Assembly: GCA_044221555.1 (NCBI GenBank)
Contig: JBGAOY010000023.1
Span: forward strand, 1-64,000
Direction of reading: 5' to 3'
From: JAEUJM01 sp044221555
GTDB lineage: Bacteria; Actinomycetota; Acidimicrobiia; Acidimicrobiales; DATDAH01
Length of the DNA stretch: 64,000 nt
The notes beneath the pieces are model-generated. The model did not search any database and was not told where the DNA came from. It was given only the letters and a program-made list of their open reading frames with translations. Of the stretch, positions 7,922 to 17,182 are shown piece by piece. The position numbers and the translations under genes were made by a program. The number at the start of each line of letters is the position of its first letter. Position 1 is the stretch's first letter.

Positions 7922-10900
7922 CTCGTCGTACTCCGCCAAGGACATCACCGTCCTCGAAGGCCTCGAAGCCGTGCGCAAGCGGCCGGGCATGTACATCGGC
8001 TCGACCGGCCCCAGCGGCCTGCACCACCTCGTCTACGAGGTGGTCGACAACGCCGTCGACGAGGCCATGGCCGGCTACTGCGACCGCATCGACGTCACCA
8101 TCCTGGCCGACGGCGGGTGCGAGGTGATCGACAACGGTCGCGGCATCCCCGTCGACACCAGCCCCCGGTTCAAGAACAAGTCCGCGGCCGAGGTCGTGCT
8201 CACGGTCCTGCACGCCGGCGGCAAGTTCGGCGGCGAGGGCTACAAGGTGTCCGGTGGCCTCCACGGCGTGGGCATCTCGGTGGTCAACGCCCTGTCCGAG
8301 CGCCTCGAGCTGCAGATCGACCTCGACGGCAAGCGTCACTACATGGACTTCGCCAAGGGCGGACGGGTCCAGACCAAGTTGTCGGTCATCGGCAAGGCCC
8401 CACGCGACCGCACCGGCACCACCGTGCGCTTCTGGCCCGACCCCACCATCTTCGAGGAGGTCGAGTTCAGCACCCGGGTGCTGCTCGAGCGGTTCCAGAT
8501 GATGGCCTTCCTCAACAAGGGCCTCGAGATCCGGGTGCGCGACGAGCGGCCCGACGCCACCATCGAGCCCACCACGTTCAAGTACGCCGGCGGCATCATC
8601 GACTTCGTCAAGCACAACAACCGCTCGAAGGAGGCTCTCTTCACCAAGGTCGGCTACTTCGAGCAGGCCGAGGACGACCAAGAGGTCGAGATCGCGTTCC
8701 AGTGGAACACCGGCTACAACACCGACGGCATCCACAGCTTCGCCAACGGCATCAACACCATCGAGGGCGGCATGCACGAGGAGGGCTTCAAGAAGGCCCT
8801 CACCAACGTGGTGAACAAGTACGCCCGGGCCAAGGGCGCGCTGAAGGAGAAGGACCCGAACCTGCAGGGCGAGGACATCCGCGAGGGCCTCACCGCCATC
8901 ATCTCGGTGCGCCTGCGCGACCCCCAGTTCGAGGGCCAGACCAAGGGCAAGTTGGGCAACGTCACCATCCGCTCGCTGGTCGAGCGGGCCACCAACGAGA
9001 AGCTCGGCGACTTCTTCGAGGAGCACCCCACCGAGGCCAATAAGATCGTCAAGAAGTCCACCGCCGCGGCCACCGCCCGGCGGGCGGCGCAGGAGGCCCG
9101 CAAGGCCACCCGCCGCAAGTCCGCCCTCGAGGGCGCGGGCATGCCCGAGAAGCTCCGGGACTGCTCGTCGCGCAACCGCGACGAGACCGAGCTGTTCATC
9201 GTGGAGGGCGACTCGGCCGGCGGCCCCGCCACCCAGGCCCGCGATCCCCGCACCCAGGCGGTGCTGCCCATCCGGGGCAAGATCCTCAACGTCGAGCGGG
9301 CCCGCATCGACCGCATGTTGAAGAACAACGAGATCCAGGCCCTCATCTCGGCCATCGGCGCCGGCGTGGGCGAGGAGTTCGACGTCGACAAGATCCGCTA
9401 CGACAAGGTCATCTGCCTGTCGGTGGCGCCCGACGAGCCGGTGCTGTTCACCGACTGGCAGGGCCGGTTGTCACTGGAGCCCATCGGTCCGGCGGTGGAC
9501 TCGTGGCTCTCGGTCGGCGAGGAGGTGCCCGACGCTGGCACAGTGAGCGTGGACAAATCGGACAAGACCCCGCGGATCTCTCCGTTGAAGAAGGTCATCC
9601 GCCACCACTACCGGGGCCTGATGCACAAGATCACCACCGCCTACGGGCGGTCGGTGTCCGTGACCGCGGGCCACTCGGTCTACACGTGGGAGTTCGGCAA
9701 GTTGGTGCTCCGGCCGGCCGACGAGCTCGGCCCCGGCGATTACGTGGTCGCGCCCAGACGGCTGCCGAGGCCGGCGGAGCCGACAACCGAGATCGACCTC
9801 CTCGAGCTCTTCGTGGCGCACGGCCTGACCAACGGCTTGCGGGTAGAGGGTGAGTCCGTCCGCCTGCTCGCCATCGCCGAGCAGCGCGATCTCAACAGCC
9901 GGGCCCAGTGGTTGGACGAGGAGCGGGTCGAGTTGCCCGCAGCGACCTGGAAGCGGCTGAGCGCCGCCCGCCGTGCTGAGGGCATCACGTTGCAGCAGAT
10001 GGCCCTCCAGGTGGGCTACAAGCAGGCCTGCTCCATCTCCGAGTGGGAGACCCAGCGTCAACGCCCACCCGTCGGCGCCCTCGAGCGTTACCTCGCCGTG
10101 CTCGGCGAGGACTGGCCTGACACCGCCGCCCGGGTCTCCTCGCAGTTCGACCGGTGGCTGGACGAGTCCGACGATTCGGCCAACGCGCGGTGGCGCAAGG
10201 TGTCACGGTCACGGCGGCTCTCGGATGTCTCGTTCGAGTCCGTCAGCATGCTCGACCGCGATGTGCAACTCGTCCCGCAGGCGTACAAGGACCGCGGGTT
10301 TGATCGCATGCTCCCAGTCACTGAGGAGCTCTGCTACTTCCTCGGTTGGTACGCCGCCGAGGGGACGACGTCTCGTAACACCCAGGTGGCGCTGGCGCTC
10401 GGTGAGGCGGATGACCGGTATCTGCCGTCGATCGTCGACGCCATCGAGCACACCTTCGGCGAGACGCCTCGGCTCCACATCGATCACCGCTTCTCCAGCT
10501 CTCGCAAGCTCTACTTCCACTCTGCGAATGCCGTCCGCCTAGTCAAGGCCCTCGGCCTCGGCGGCAGGGCACACGAGAAGCGCCTGCCAGATCTCATGCT
10601 CAATGTGAGCGAAGCCTGCCAGTTGGCATTCCTTGAGGGCTACCACCTCGGCGACGGTTCGAAGGGGTTCAGCACCCCAGCTTTGAGGTTCACGACGGTG
10701 TCGCAGGATCTCGCCAACGGCCTCGGCTACCTCTTGGGCCAACTGGGCGTCGTCGCGTCAACCAGTCGCGTCGACCGATCGGCCGCGCCACTATCCGTCC
10801 GCGACGCCTACTACATCTCCATTGCCGGCAAGGCTCAACTGAGTCGCCTCGAGCCGATCTGGCGTAAGGCGCCTAACGCCGATTTCCTGCGGGCGCACGC

Positions 10901-11492
10901 CGAATCGACCCGATACCGCAAGAAGCCAGCCTGGATCGAGATCTCCGATGATCTGATCGGCCTTCCAGTGCGATCGAACATCGCCATCCCGTGGGATGGG
11001 GACGTGTACGACCTCTCAGTGGCCGACGACGAGAACTTCATCGCCGGATTCAACGGAGGGCTCTTGGCAAAAAATACCGACGCCGATGTCGATGGCAGCC
11101 ACATCCGCACGCTGCTGATGACCTTCTTCTTCCGTCAGATGAAGGACCTGGTCGAACAGGGCCACGTGTACGTGGCCCAGCCGCCGCTGTACTCCACCGT
11201 GGTGGGCAAGGAGAAGATCTACCTCAAGGACGACGCCGCCAAGGAGCGCTTCCAAGCCGACAACCCCACTCACAAGAAGGACTTCCAGCGCCTGAAGGGC
11301 TTGGGCGAGATGTACTGGGACGAGTTGCAGGAGACCACCATCGACCCCCAGAAGCGAACACTTCTCCGTGTCGGTGTCGAGCAGGCGGCGATCGCCGACG
11401 AGGTCTTCTCGGTGCTGATGGGCGACGACGTCGAGAGCCGCAAGCACTTCATCCAGACCAACGCCACCGACGTCCGCTTCCTGGACATCTGA
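7911..11492 (+). CDS. gyrB: DNA gyrase subunit B precursor containing an intein
   Basis: The 1193-residue precursor gives a 641-residue GyrB after removal of residues 504-1055. The N-extein has the GHKL ATPase (EVVDNAVDEA, DNGRGIP, GGKFGGEGYKVSGGLHGVG) and the start of the TOPRIM domain (VEGDSAGGPATQARDP near residue 430). The C-extein resumes at TDADVDGSHIRTLL, the Mg-binding DxD of TOPRIM, and ends KHFIQTNATDVRFLDI. GyrB with GyrA introduces negative supercoils using ATP. The start is GTG 7911 behind AAAGGG; upstream in-frame codons lack GyrB similarity. gyrA begins seven bases after the stop, so the two are co-transcribed. Splicing is needed for function because the intein splits the catalytic TOPRIM acidic motif. 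Confidence 0.97.
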   Translation: MADSSSYSAKDITVLEGLEAVRKRPGMYIGSTGPSGLHHLVYEVVDNAVDEAMAGYCDRIDVTILADGGCEVIDNGRGIPVDTSPRFKNKSAAEVVLTVLHAGGKFGGEGYKVSGGLHGVGISVVNALSERLELQIDLDGKRHYMDFAKGGRVQTKLSVIGKAPRDRTGTTVRFWPDPTIFEEVEFSTRVLLERFQMMAFLNKGLEIRVRDERPDATIEPTTFKYAGGIIDFVKHNNRSKEALFTKVGYFEQAEDDQEVEIAFQWNTGYNTDGIHSFANGINTIEGGMHEEGFKKALTNVVNKYARAKGALKEKDPNLQGEDIREGLTAIISVRLRDPQFEGQTKGKLGNVTIRSLVERATNEKLGDFFEEHPTEANKIVKKSTAAATARRAAQEARKATRRKSALEGAGMPEKLRDCSSRNRDETELFIVEGDSAGGPATQARDPRTQAVLPIRGKILNVERARIDRMLKNNEIQALISAIGAGVGEEFDVDKIRYDKVICLSVAPDEPVLFTDWQGRLSLEPIGPAVDSWLSVGEEVPDAGTVSVDKSDKTPRISPLKKVIRHHYRGLMHKITTAYGRSVSVTAGHSVYTWEFGKLVLRPADELGPGDYVVAPRRLPRPAEPTTEIDLLELFVAHGLTNGLRVEGESVRLLAIAEQRDLNSRAQWLDEERVELPAATWKRLSAARRAEGITLQQMALQVGYKQACSISEWETQRQRPPVGALERYLAVLGEDWPDTAARVSSQFDRWLDESDDSANARWRKVSRSRRLSDVSFESVSMLDRDVQLVPQAYKDRGFDRMLPVTEELCYFLGWYAAEGTTSRNTQVALALGEADDRYLPSIVDAIEHTFGETPRLHIDHRFSSSRKLYFHSANAVRLVKALGLGGRAHEKRLPDLMLNVSEACQLAFLEGYHLGDGSKGFSTPALRFTTVSQDLANGLGYLLGQLGVVASTSRVDRSAAPLSVRDAYYISIAGKAQLSRLEPIWRKAPNADFLRAHAESTRYRKKPAWIEISDDLIGLPVRSNIAIPWDGDVYDLSVADDENFIAGFNGGLLAKNTDADVDGSHIRTLLMTFFFRQMKDLVEQGHVYVAQPPLYSTVVGKEKIYLKDDAAKERFQADNPTHKKDFQRLKGLGEMYWDELQETTIDPQKRTLLRVGVEQAAIADEVFSVLMGDDVESRKHFIQTNATDVRFLDI
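9420..11075 (+). mobile_element. GyrB intein with LAGLIDADG homing endonuclease and embedded HTH
   Basis: The element is 552 residues, inserted immediately before TDADVDG. Removing it restores RYDKVICL joined to TDADVDGSHI, the same length as inteinless GyrB. On that alignment the intein begins with Ser (SVAPDEPVLF, with Asp at position 5 as in block A) rather than Cys. Block B is SVTAGHSVYTWEFGKLVL. The two endonuclease blocks, LCYFLGWYAAEG and LAFLEGYHLGDG, keep their acidic residues, so the endonuclease may be active. Between blocks B and C lies an XRE-like helix-turn-helix (RRAEGITLQQMALQVGYKQ). The C-terminus is FIAGFNGGLLAKN followed by Thr, so the usual penultimate His is Lys. Codon choice is more AT-tolerant than in the exteins, including an A6 run at the 3' end. 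Confidence 0.92.
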
Positions 11493-11499
11493 GGACACC

Positions 11500-13959
<2,460 letters not shown>

Positions 13960-13970
13960 ACCTGCTGCAC

Positions 13971-14023
13971 CCGTTCTCGACGCACCAGCTGTCGGAATCC
14001 GACAGCTATTGCGTCGAGAACGG
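13971..14023. terminator. Nested palindrome after gyrA, likely terminator
   Basis: Outer arms of 14 bases (CCGTTCTCGACGCA and its complement, 13971-13984 and 14010-14023) enclose inner arms of ten bases (AGCTGTCGGA, 13987-13996 and 13998-14007). There is no U tract, as is common for high-GC terminators. The right arm ends AGAACGG, a tail shared by other palindromes in the window. Confidence 0.6.
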
Positions 14024-14065
14024 CGGACTTCCCCCGTCAAGCGACCTTCCGATCGGGGAACGACC

Positions 14066-14716
14066 ATGTCCGGACGCAACAACCATGCGCGCGAGCGGGG
14101 CCAGGCCCTGCCCTTGGTGCTGGTGGCGGTGCTGCTCGCAGTGGCGACGATGCTGGCGGTGGGCGCGCTGGCCCAGCGCGCCGTCGGCGACGCGCGGGCG
14201 CGCACGGCGGCCGATGCCGCCGCGCTGGCCGGCGCCGCCGAGGGTGAGGCCGCGGCGCGGAGCATCGCGGCCGACAACGGCGCCCGGCTCGTGGCCTACG
14301 CCGAGGACGGACCCCGGGTGCGGGTCGAGGTGTCGGTTCGGGTGGGGGCGGGCGCGGGGGAGCGGCGGGCGGTGGCCGCGGCCGAGCGCGTCAGCCCACC
14401 GCCGGGGCCGCCCGGCGGGCCATCCGACGGCCTCACCCCTGAGATGTCGGCCGCGATCGCCCGGGCCGAGGCCCTGCTCGGCCAACCGGTGCCCATCGTG
14501 TCGGGCTGGCGCAGCGCCGCCCAGCAGGCGTGGCTCTGGGCCCACCGCGCCACCAACCCCTTCCCGGTGGCCCGACCGGGCACCTCGATGCACGAGCGGG
14601 GCCTGGCCATCGACGTGCCCCGGTGGTTCGTCGACGCGCTGTCGTCGGTGGCCGCGGCGGCGGGGCTGTGTCACCCCCTGCCGCAGGCCGACCCCGTACA
14701 CTTCGAGCTGTGCTGA
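14066..14716 (+). CDS. M15/VanY-type D,D-carboxypeptidase-like protein with TadE/TadG-like N-terminus
   Basis: The protein has 216 residues. Residues 7-70 (RERGQALPLVLVAVLLAVATML, then ARTAADAAALAGA) match the transmembrane N-terminus of pilus-assembly TadE/TadG-like proteins. The C-terminal half is an M15 peptidase core with SMHERGLAIDVP (zinc His and Asp) and DPVHFEL (second zinc His), plus the substrate-side SGWRSAAQQ. Such peptidases trim D-Ala or cross-links in peptidoglycan outside the membrane. The combination suggests a membrane-tethered hydrolase or a fusion of a pilin-like leader to a wall enzyme. It starts at ATG 14066 after GGGGAA. Its last seven bases overlap the start of the next gene. 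Confidence 0.75.
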   Translation: MSGRNNHARERGQALPLVLVAVLLAVATMLAVGALAQRAVGDARARTAADAAALAGAAEGEAAARSIAADNGARLVAYAEDGPRVRVEVSVRVGAGAGERRAVAAAERVSPPPGPPGGPSDGLTPEMSAAIARAEALLGQPVPIVSGWRSAAQQAWLWAHRATNPFPVARPGTSMHERGLAIDVPRWFVDALSSVAAAAGLCHPLPQADPVHFELC

Positions 14717-15666
14717 GCTGGCAGGTGCGTGAGGCGCAGGTGCGCCGCCAGCAGGAGGTCGCCGCCCGCGAGGAGCAGGCGCGCCTCCAGCGGGAGGCCG
14801 AGGCCCGCGAGGAGCAGGCACGCCGCCAGCGGGAGGCCGAGGCCCGCGAGGCCGTTCTCTCCCTTTCCGATGACGGGAGCGCATCACTTACACTCCCTGC
14901 TGTGTCGACCGCCAGCACCCCGATCGACGGCGACGACGCGTCCGACCGGCTGGTCGTCGATCTCGCCGACGACGACATCGATGGCGCTCTGCCCGAGGAC
15001 GCGGCCGTGCTCGAGGACGGGGCCGTGCTCGAGGACGGGGCCGTGCTCGAGGACGGGGCCCGCGGGGCCGATGCGGATGACGCCGAGTTGGGCGACGAGC
15101 TCGACGCCGAGCTCGAGGCCGAGGCGGCCGAGATGGCGCCCCTCGTCGAGCTGCCCGACCGGGCGTCGTTCAGCACCGACGGCCACCATCCACCGGAGCC
15201 GGAGGTGGCCACCCAGCCCACCGCCACCGGCGAATTGCTCACCGTCCGGGTGCGGGGCCACGGCCGGGTGCCGGCCCGCAAGGTGCGCCGGGTCATCCGC
15301 CGGGTCGACCCGCTCTCGGTCCTGAAGCTCTCGTTCGCGTTCTCGCTGTGCCTGTTCGCCATGTTCCTGGTGGCCGCGGTCCTCCTGTGGTCGGCGGCGG
15401 TGGGGGCAGGCTCCACCGACAACATCCAGAGCTTCGTCCGCGACATCGGGTTCGAGGACTTCAGGCTCGTCGGCCGTGACCTGTTCCGCGGGTTCATCGT
15501 CTTCGGCGGCGCCCTGGTGGTCACCGGGACGGTGTTCAGCGTGCTGCTGGCCCTGCTGTTCAACCTCATCAGCGACATCGTGGGCGGCATCCGCTTCACC
15601 GTGATCGAGCCGCTCCTGCCCGAGCCCGCGGTGGCCGCCGAGCCCGCCGAACCCGCCGAGGCCTGA
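14710..15666 (+). CDS. DUF3566 transmembrane protein with acidic repeat-rich N-terminus
   Basis: About 318 residues from GTG 14710, which overlaps the previous stop; a GTG at 14725 is an alternative. Residues 5-45 are a charged coiled-coil-like segment with an imperfect repeat (EEQARLQREAEAREEQARRQREAEARE). A very acidic stretch follows, including the tandem EDGAVL repeat. The C-terminal 120 residues are the DUF3566 domain: RRVDPLSVLKLSF, two transmembrane helices, and FNLISDIVGGIRFTVIEP at the end. DUF3566 genes commonly follow gyrA in actinobacteria, and the position agrees. Its role is unknown; association with the envelope or cell division is only a guess. Confidence 0.85.
   Translation: MLSWQVREAQVRRQQEVAAREEQARLQREAEAREEQARRQREAEAREAVLSLSDDGSASLTLPAVSTASTPIDGDDASDRLVVDLADDDIDGALPEDAAVLEDGAVLEDGAVLEDGARGADADDAELGDELDAELEAEAAEMAPLVELPDRASFSTDGHHPPEPEVATQPTATGELLTVRVRGHGRVPARKVRRVIRRVDPLSVLKLSFAFSLCLFAMFLVAAVLLWSAAVGAGSTDNIQSFVRDIGFEDFRLVGRDLFRGFIVFGGALVVTGTVFSVLLALLFNLISDIVGGIRFTVIEPLLPEPAVAAEPAEPAEA
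14995..15060 (+). repeat. 18-bp in-frame tandem repeat encoding EDGAVL
   Basis: Four units (the last truncated) of GAGGACGGGGCCGTGCTC occur at 18-base intervals. The first unit differs by one codon base. The repeat lengthens the acidic linker of the DUF3566 protein and is a likely site of length variation. Confidence 0.85.
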
Positions 15667-15702
15667 GCCGCTACCCGTTGGGGGGCGCCGGTTCGCCGGT
15701 GC

Positions 15703-15708
15703 TACCCT
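15703..15708 (+). promoter_or_regulatory. Possible -10 element of the tRNA-Ile promoter
   Basis: TACCCT lies ten bases before the tRNA. A TTGGGG at 15678-15683 could be the -35, giving a spacer of 19 bases, longer than ideal. Confidence 0.35.
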
Positions 15709-15718
15709 CGACCGCTCC

Positions 15719-15792
15719 GGGGCTATAGCTCAGTCGGTTAGAGCGCATCCCTGATAAGGATGAGGTCGCTGGTTCGAATCCAGCTAGCCCCA
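15719..15792 (+). tRNA. tRNA-Ile (anticodon GAT)
   Basis: A complete cloverleaf: acceptor GGGGCTA pairs with TAGCCCC, the D arm is GCTCAGTCGGTTAGAGC, the anticodon loop is CTGATAA with anticodon GAT, and the T loop is GGTTCGAATCC. The discriminator base is A at 15792. CCA is not encoded. Position shortly after gyrA is common in actinobacteria. Confidence 0.96.
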
Positions 15793-15903
15793 CTCGCTGC
15801 ACGCATCGAGCCGACCGGACGCACTCGATGCCCGGGTGACGCGTGGCCGAGGCGTGCTCGCCGGCGCTGGTGGCGTGTCCCGCGCGCCACATCGTTGCGC
15901 GAA

Positions 15904-15933
15904 TAGGGACTTTGGTCCCTAGAACGTGTTCTA
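15904..15933 (+). promoter_or_regulatory. KstR-like operator and adjacent inverted repeat
   Basis: TAGAACGTGTTCTA (15920-15933) fits the TnnAACnnGTTnnA pattern known for the mycobacterial TetR-family regulator KstR. It abuts a second inverted repeat, TAGGGAC-TTTG-GTCCCTA (15904-15921). The first hexamer of the palindrome lies 17 bases before the TACGTT -10 box, so a bound regulator would cover the -35 region of the downstream catabolic operon. No kstR-like gene lies next to it. Confidence 0.55.
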
Positions 15934-15942
15934 AACCTCTCC

Positions 15943-15948
15943 TACGTT
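15943..15948 (+). promoter_or_regulatory. Predicted -10 of a leaderless promoter for the amidohydrolase operon
   Basis: TACGTT lies six bases before GTG 15955. There is no Shine-Dalgarno, so transcription probably begins at the start codon. Confidence 0.5.
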
Positions 15949-15954
15949 CTCCCG

Positions 15955-17157
15955 GTGACCGAGTTCCCGTGGATCGTGTCCGTCGATGACCACGTCATCG
16001 AGCCCCCGAACGTGTGGCAGGACCGCCTGCCGGAGAGGCACCGGGCCCGGGGCCCGCGGGTCGAGCGCCACCCCTGCACCCACATGGGCTACGTGGGGGG
16101 CCGGTTCAGCTTCGAGTTGGGCGAGGACGGCACGCCGTGCGACTGGTGGCGCTTCGAGGACCTGATGATCCCCCGCACCCGGGTGGAGTCCGCGGTGGGC
16201 TTCGACCGGGCCGACGTGACCGTCAGCCCGATCACCTACGACGAGATGCGGCCCGGGTGTTACGACCCGGTGGCCCGCCTCGAGGACATGGACGCCGCCC
16301 ACATCGAGGCCCAGCTGTGCTTCCCGAGCACCTTCACCCGATTCTGCGGCCAGACCTTCACCGAGGCCGAGGACAAGGACCTCGGCCTGGCCTGCATCCG
16401 GGCCTACAACGACTGGATGGTGGAGGACTGGTGCGCCGGCTCGGGCGGCCGGCTCGTGCCGCTGGTCATCGTCCCGCTGTGGGACGCCGACCTGGCGGCC
16501 GCCGAGGTGCACCGCAACGCCGACCGGGGGGTGCGGGCGGTCACCTTCTCGGAGATCCCCGCGCACCTGGGCCTGCCGTCCATACACACGGGGTTCTGGG
16601 ACCCGTTCTTCGCCGCGTGCGACGACCGTGGCGTGTCACTGCACGTCCACATCGGATCGTCGTCGCGGATGCCGTCGACATCGGCCGACGCGCCGCCGCT
16701 GGTGTCGTCCGCCCTCACGTTCGGCAATGCCATGGCGTCGATGGTCGACTTCCTGATGTCGGGCGTGCTGGTCCGCTACCCGAACCTGGTGTTGGCCTAC
16801 TCGGAGGGTCAGATCGGGTGGATCCCCTACATCCTGGAGCGGGCCGACAAGGTGTGGGAGAGCAACCGGGCGTGGGGGGGTGTGGCCGAGGCCATCCCCA
16901 TGCCGCCCAGCCACTACTTCCACCGCCAGATGTACGGCTGCTTCTTCGACGACGACCACGGCCTCACCCCCGACGCCCTGGCGGCGATCGGCGCCGACCG
17001 CCTGCTGTTCGAGACCGACTACCCGCACTCCGACAGCACCTGGCCGCGGTGCCAGGAGATGGCCGAGAAGCAGATGGCCCACCTCGACGACCCGACGGTG
17101 CACGCCCTCGTGCGGGGCAACGCCATCCGCCTGCTCGGCCTCGACCTGCCCGGCTGA
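15955..17157 (+). CDS. Amidohydrolase-2 family metal-dependent hydrolase
   Basis: A 400-residue TIM-barrel hydrolase of the amidohydrolase-2 (ACMSD-like) family. It opens with IVSVDDHVIEPP, where the usual DxHxx metal motif appears as DDHV. Later it shows HVHIGSSS (metal His) and LLFETDYPHSDSTWP, the C-terminal metal-binding Asp typical of the family. Members decarboxylate or hydrolyse ring-cleavage and carboxylate intermediates, and actinobacteria with large aromatic or steroid catabolic repertoires hold many paralogues. It is the first gene of a co-directional group (second amidohydrolase, P450, aldehyde dehydrogenase) and lies behind a KstR-like palindrome. The start is GTG 15955 at leaderless spacing. 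Substrate is unknown. Confidence 0.82.
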   Translation: MTEFPWIVSVDDHVIEPPNVWQDRLPERHRARGPRVERHPCTHMGYVGGRFSFELGEDGTPCDWWRFEDLMIPRTRVESAVGFDRADVTVSPITYDEMRPGCYDPVARLEDMDAAHIEAQLCFPSTFTRFCGQTFTEAEDKDLGLACIRAYNDWMVEDWCAGSGGRLVPLVIVPLWDADLAAAEVHRNADRGVRAVTFSEIPAHLGLPSIHTGFWDPFFAACDDRGVSLHVHIGSSSRMPSTSADAPPLVSSALTFGNAMASMVDFLMSGVLVRYPNLVLAYSEGQIGWIPYILERADKVWESNRAWGGVAEAIPMPPSHYFHRQMYGCFFDDDHGLTPDALAAIGADRLLFETDYPHSDSTWPRCQEMAEKQMAHLDDPTVHALVRGNAIRLLGLDLPG

Positions 17158-17182
17158 CGCGGCGCCAAGGGAGAACACGACC

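Noticed and set aside
9414..9416. Cys codon two residues before the Ser as the first residue of the intein
   Set aside because: Would leave the spliced GyrB two residues short before TDADVDG and misplace the block A Asp; Ser1 fits both better, although this needs proof.
15671..15892. 73-residue minus-strand frame containing LAGFEPATSSLSGMRSNRLSYSP
   Set aside because: It is antisense to tRNA-Ile; this peptide is a well-known spurious translation of tRNA genes.
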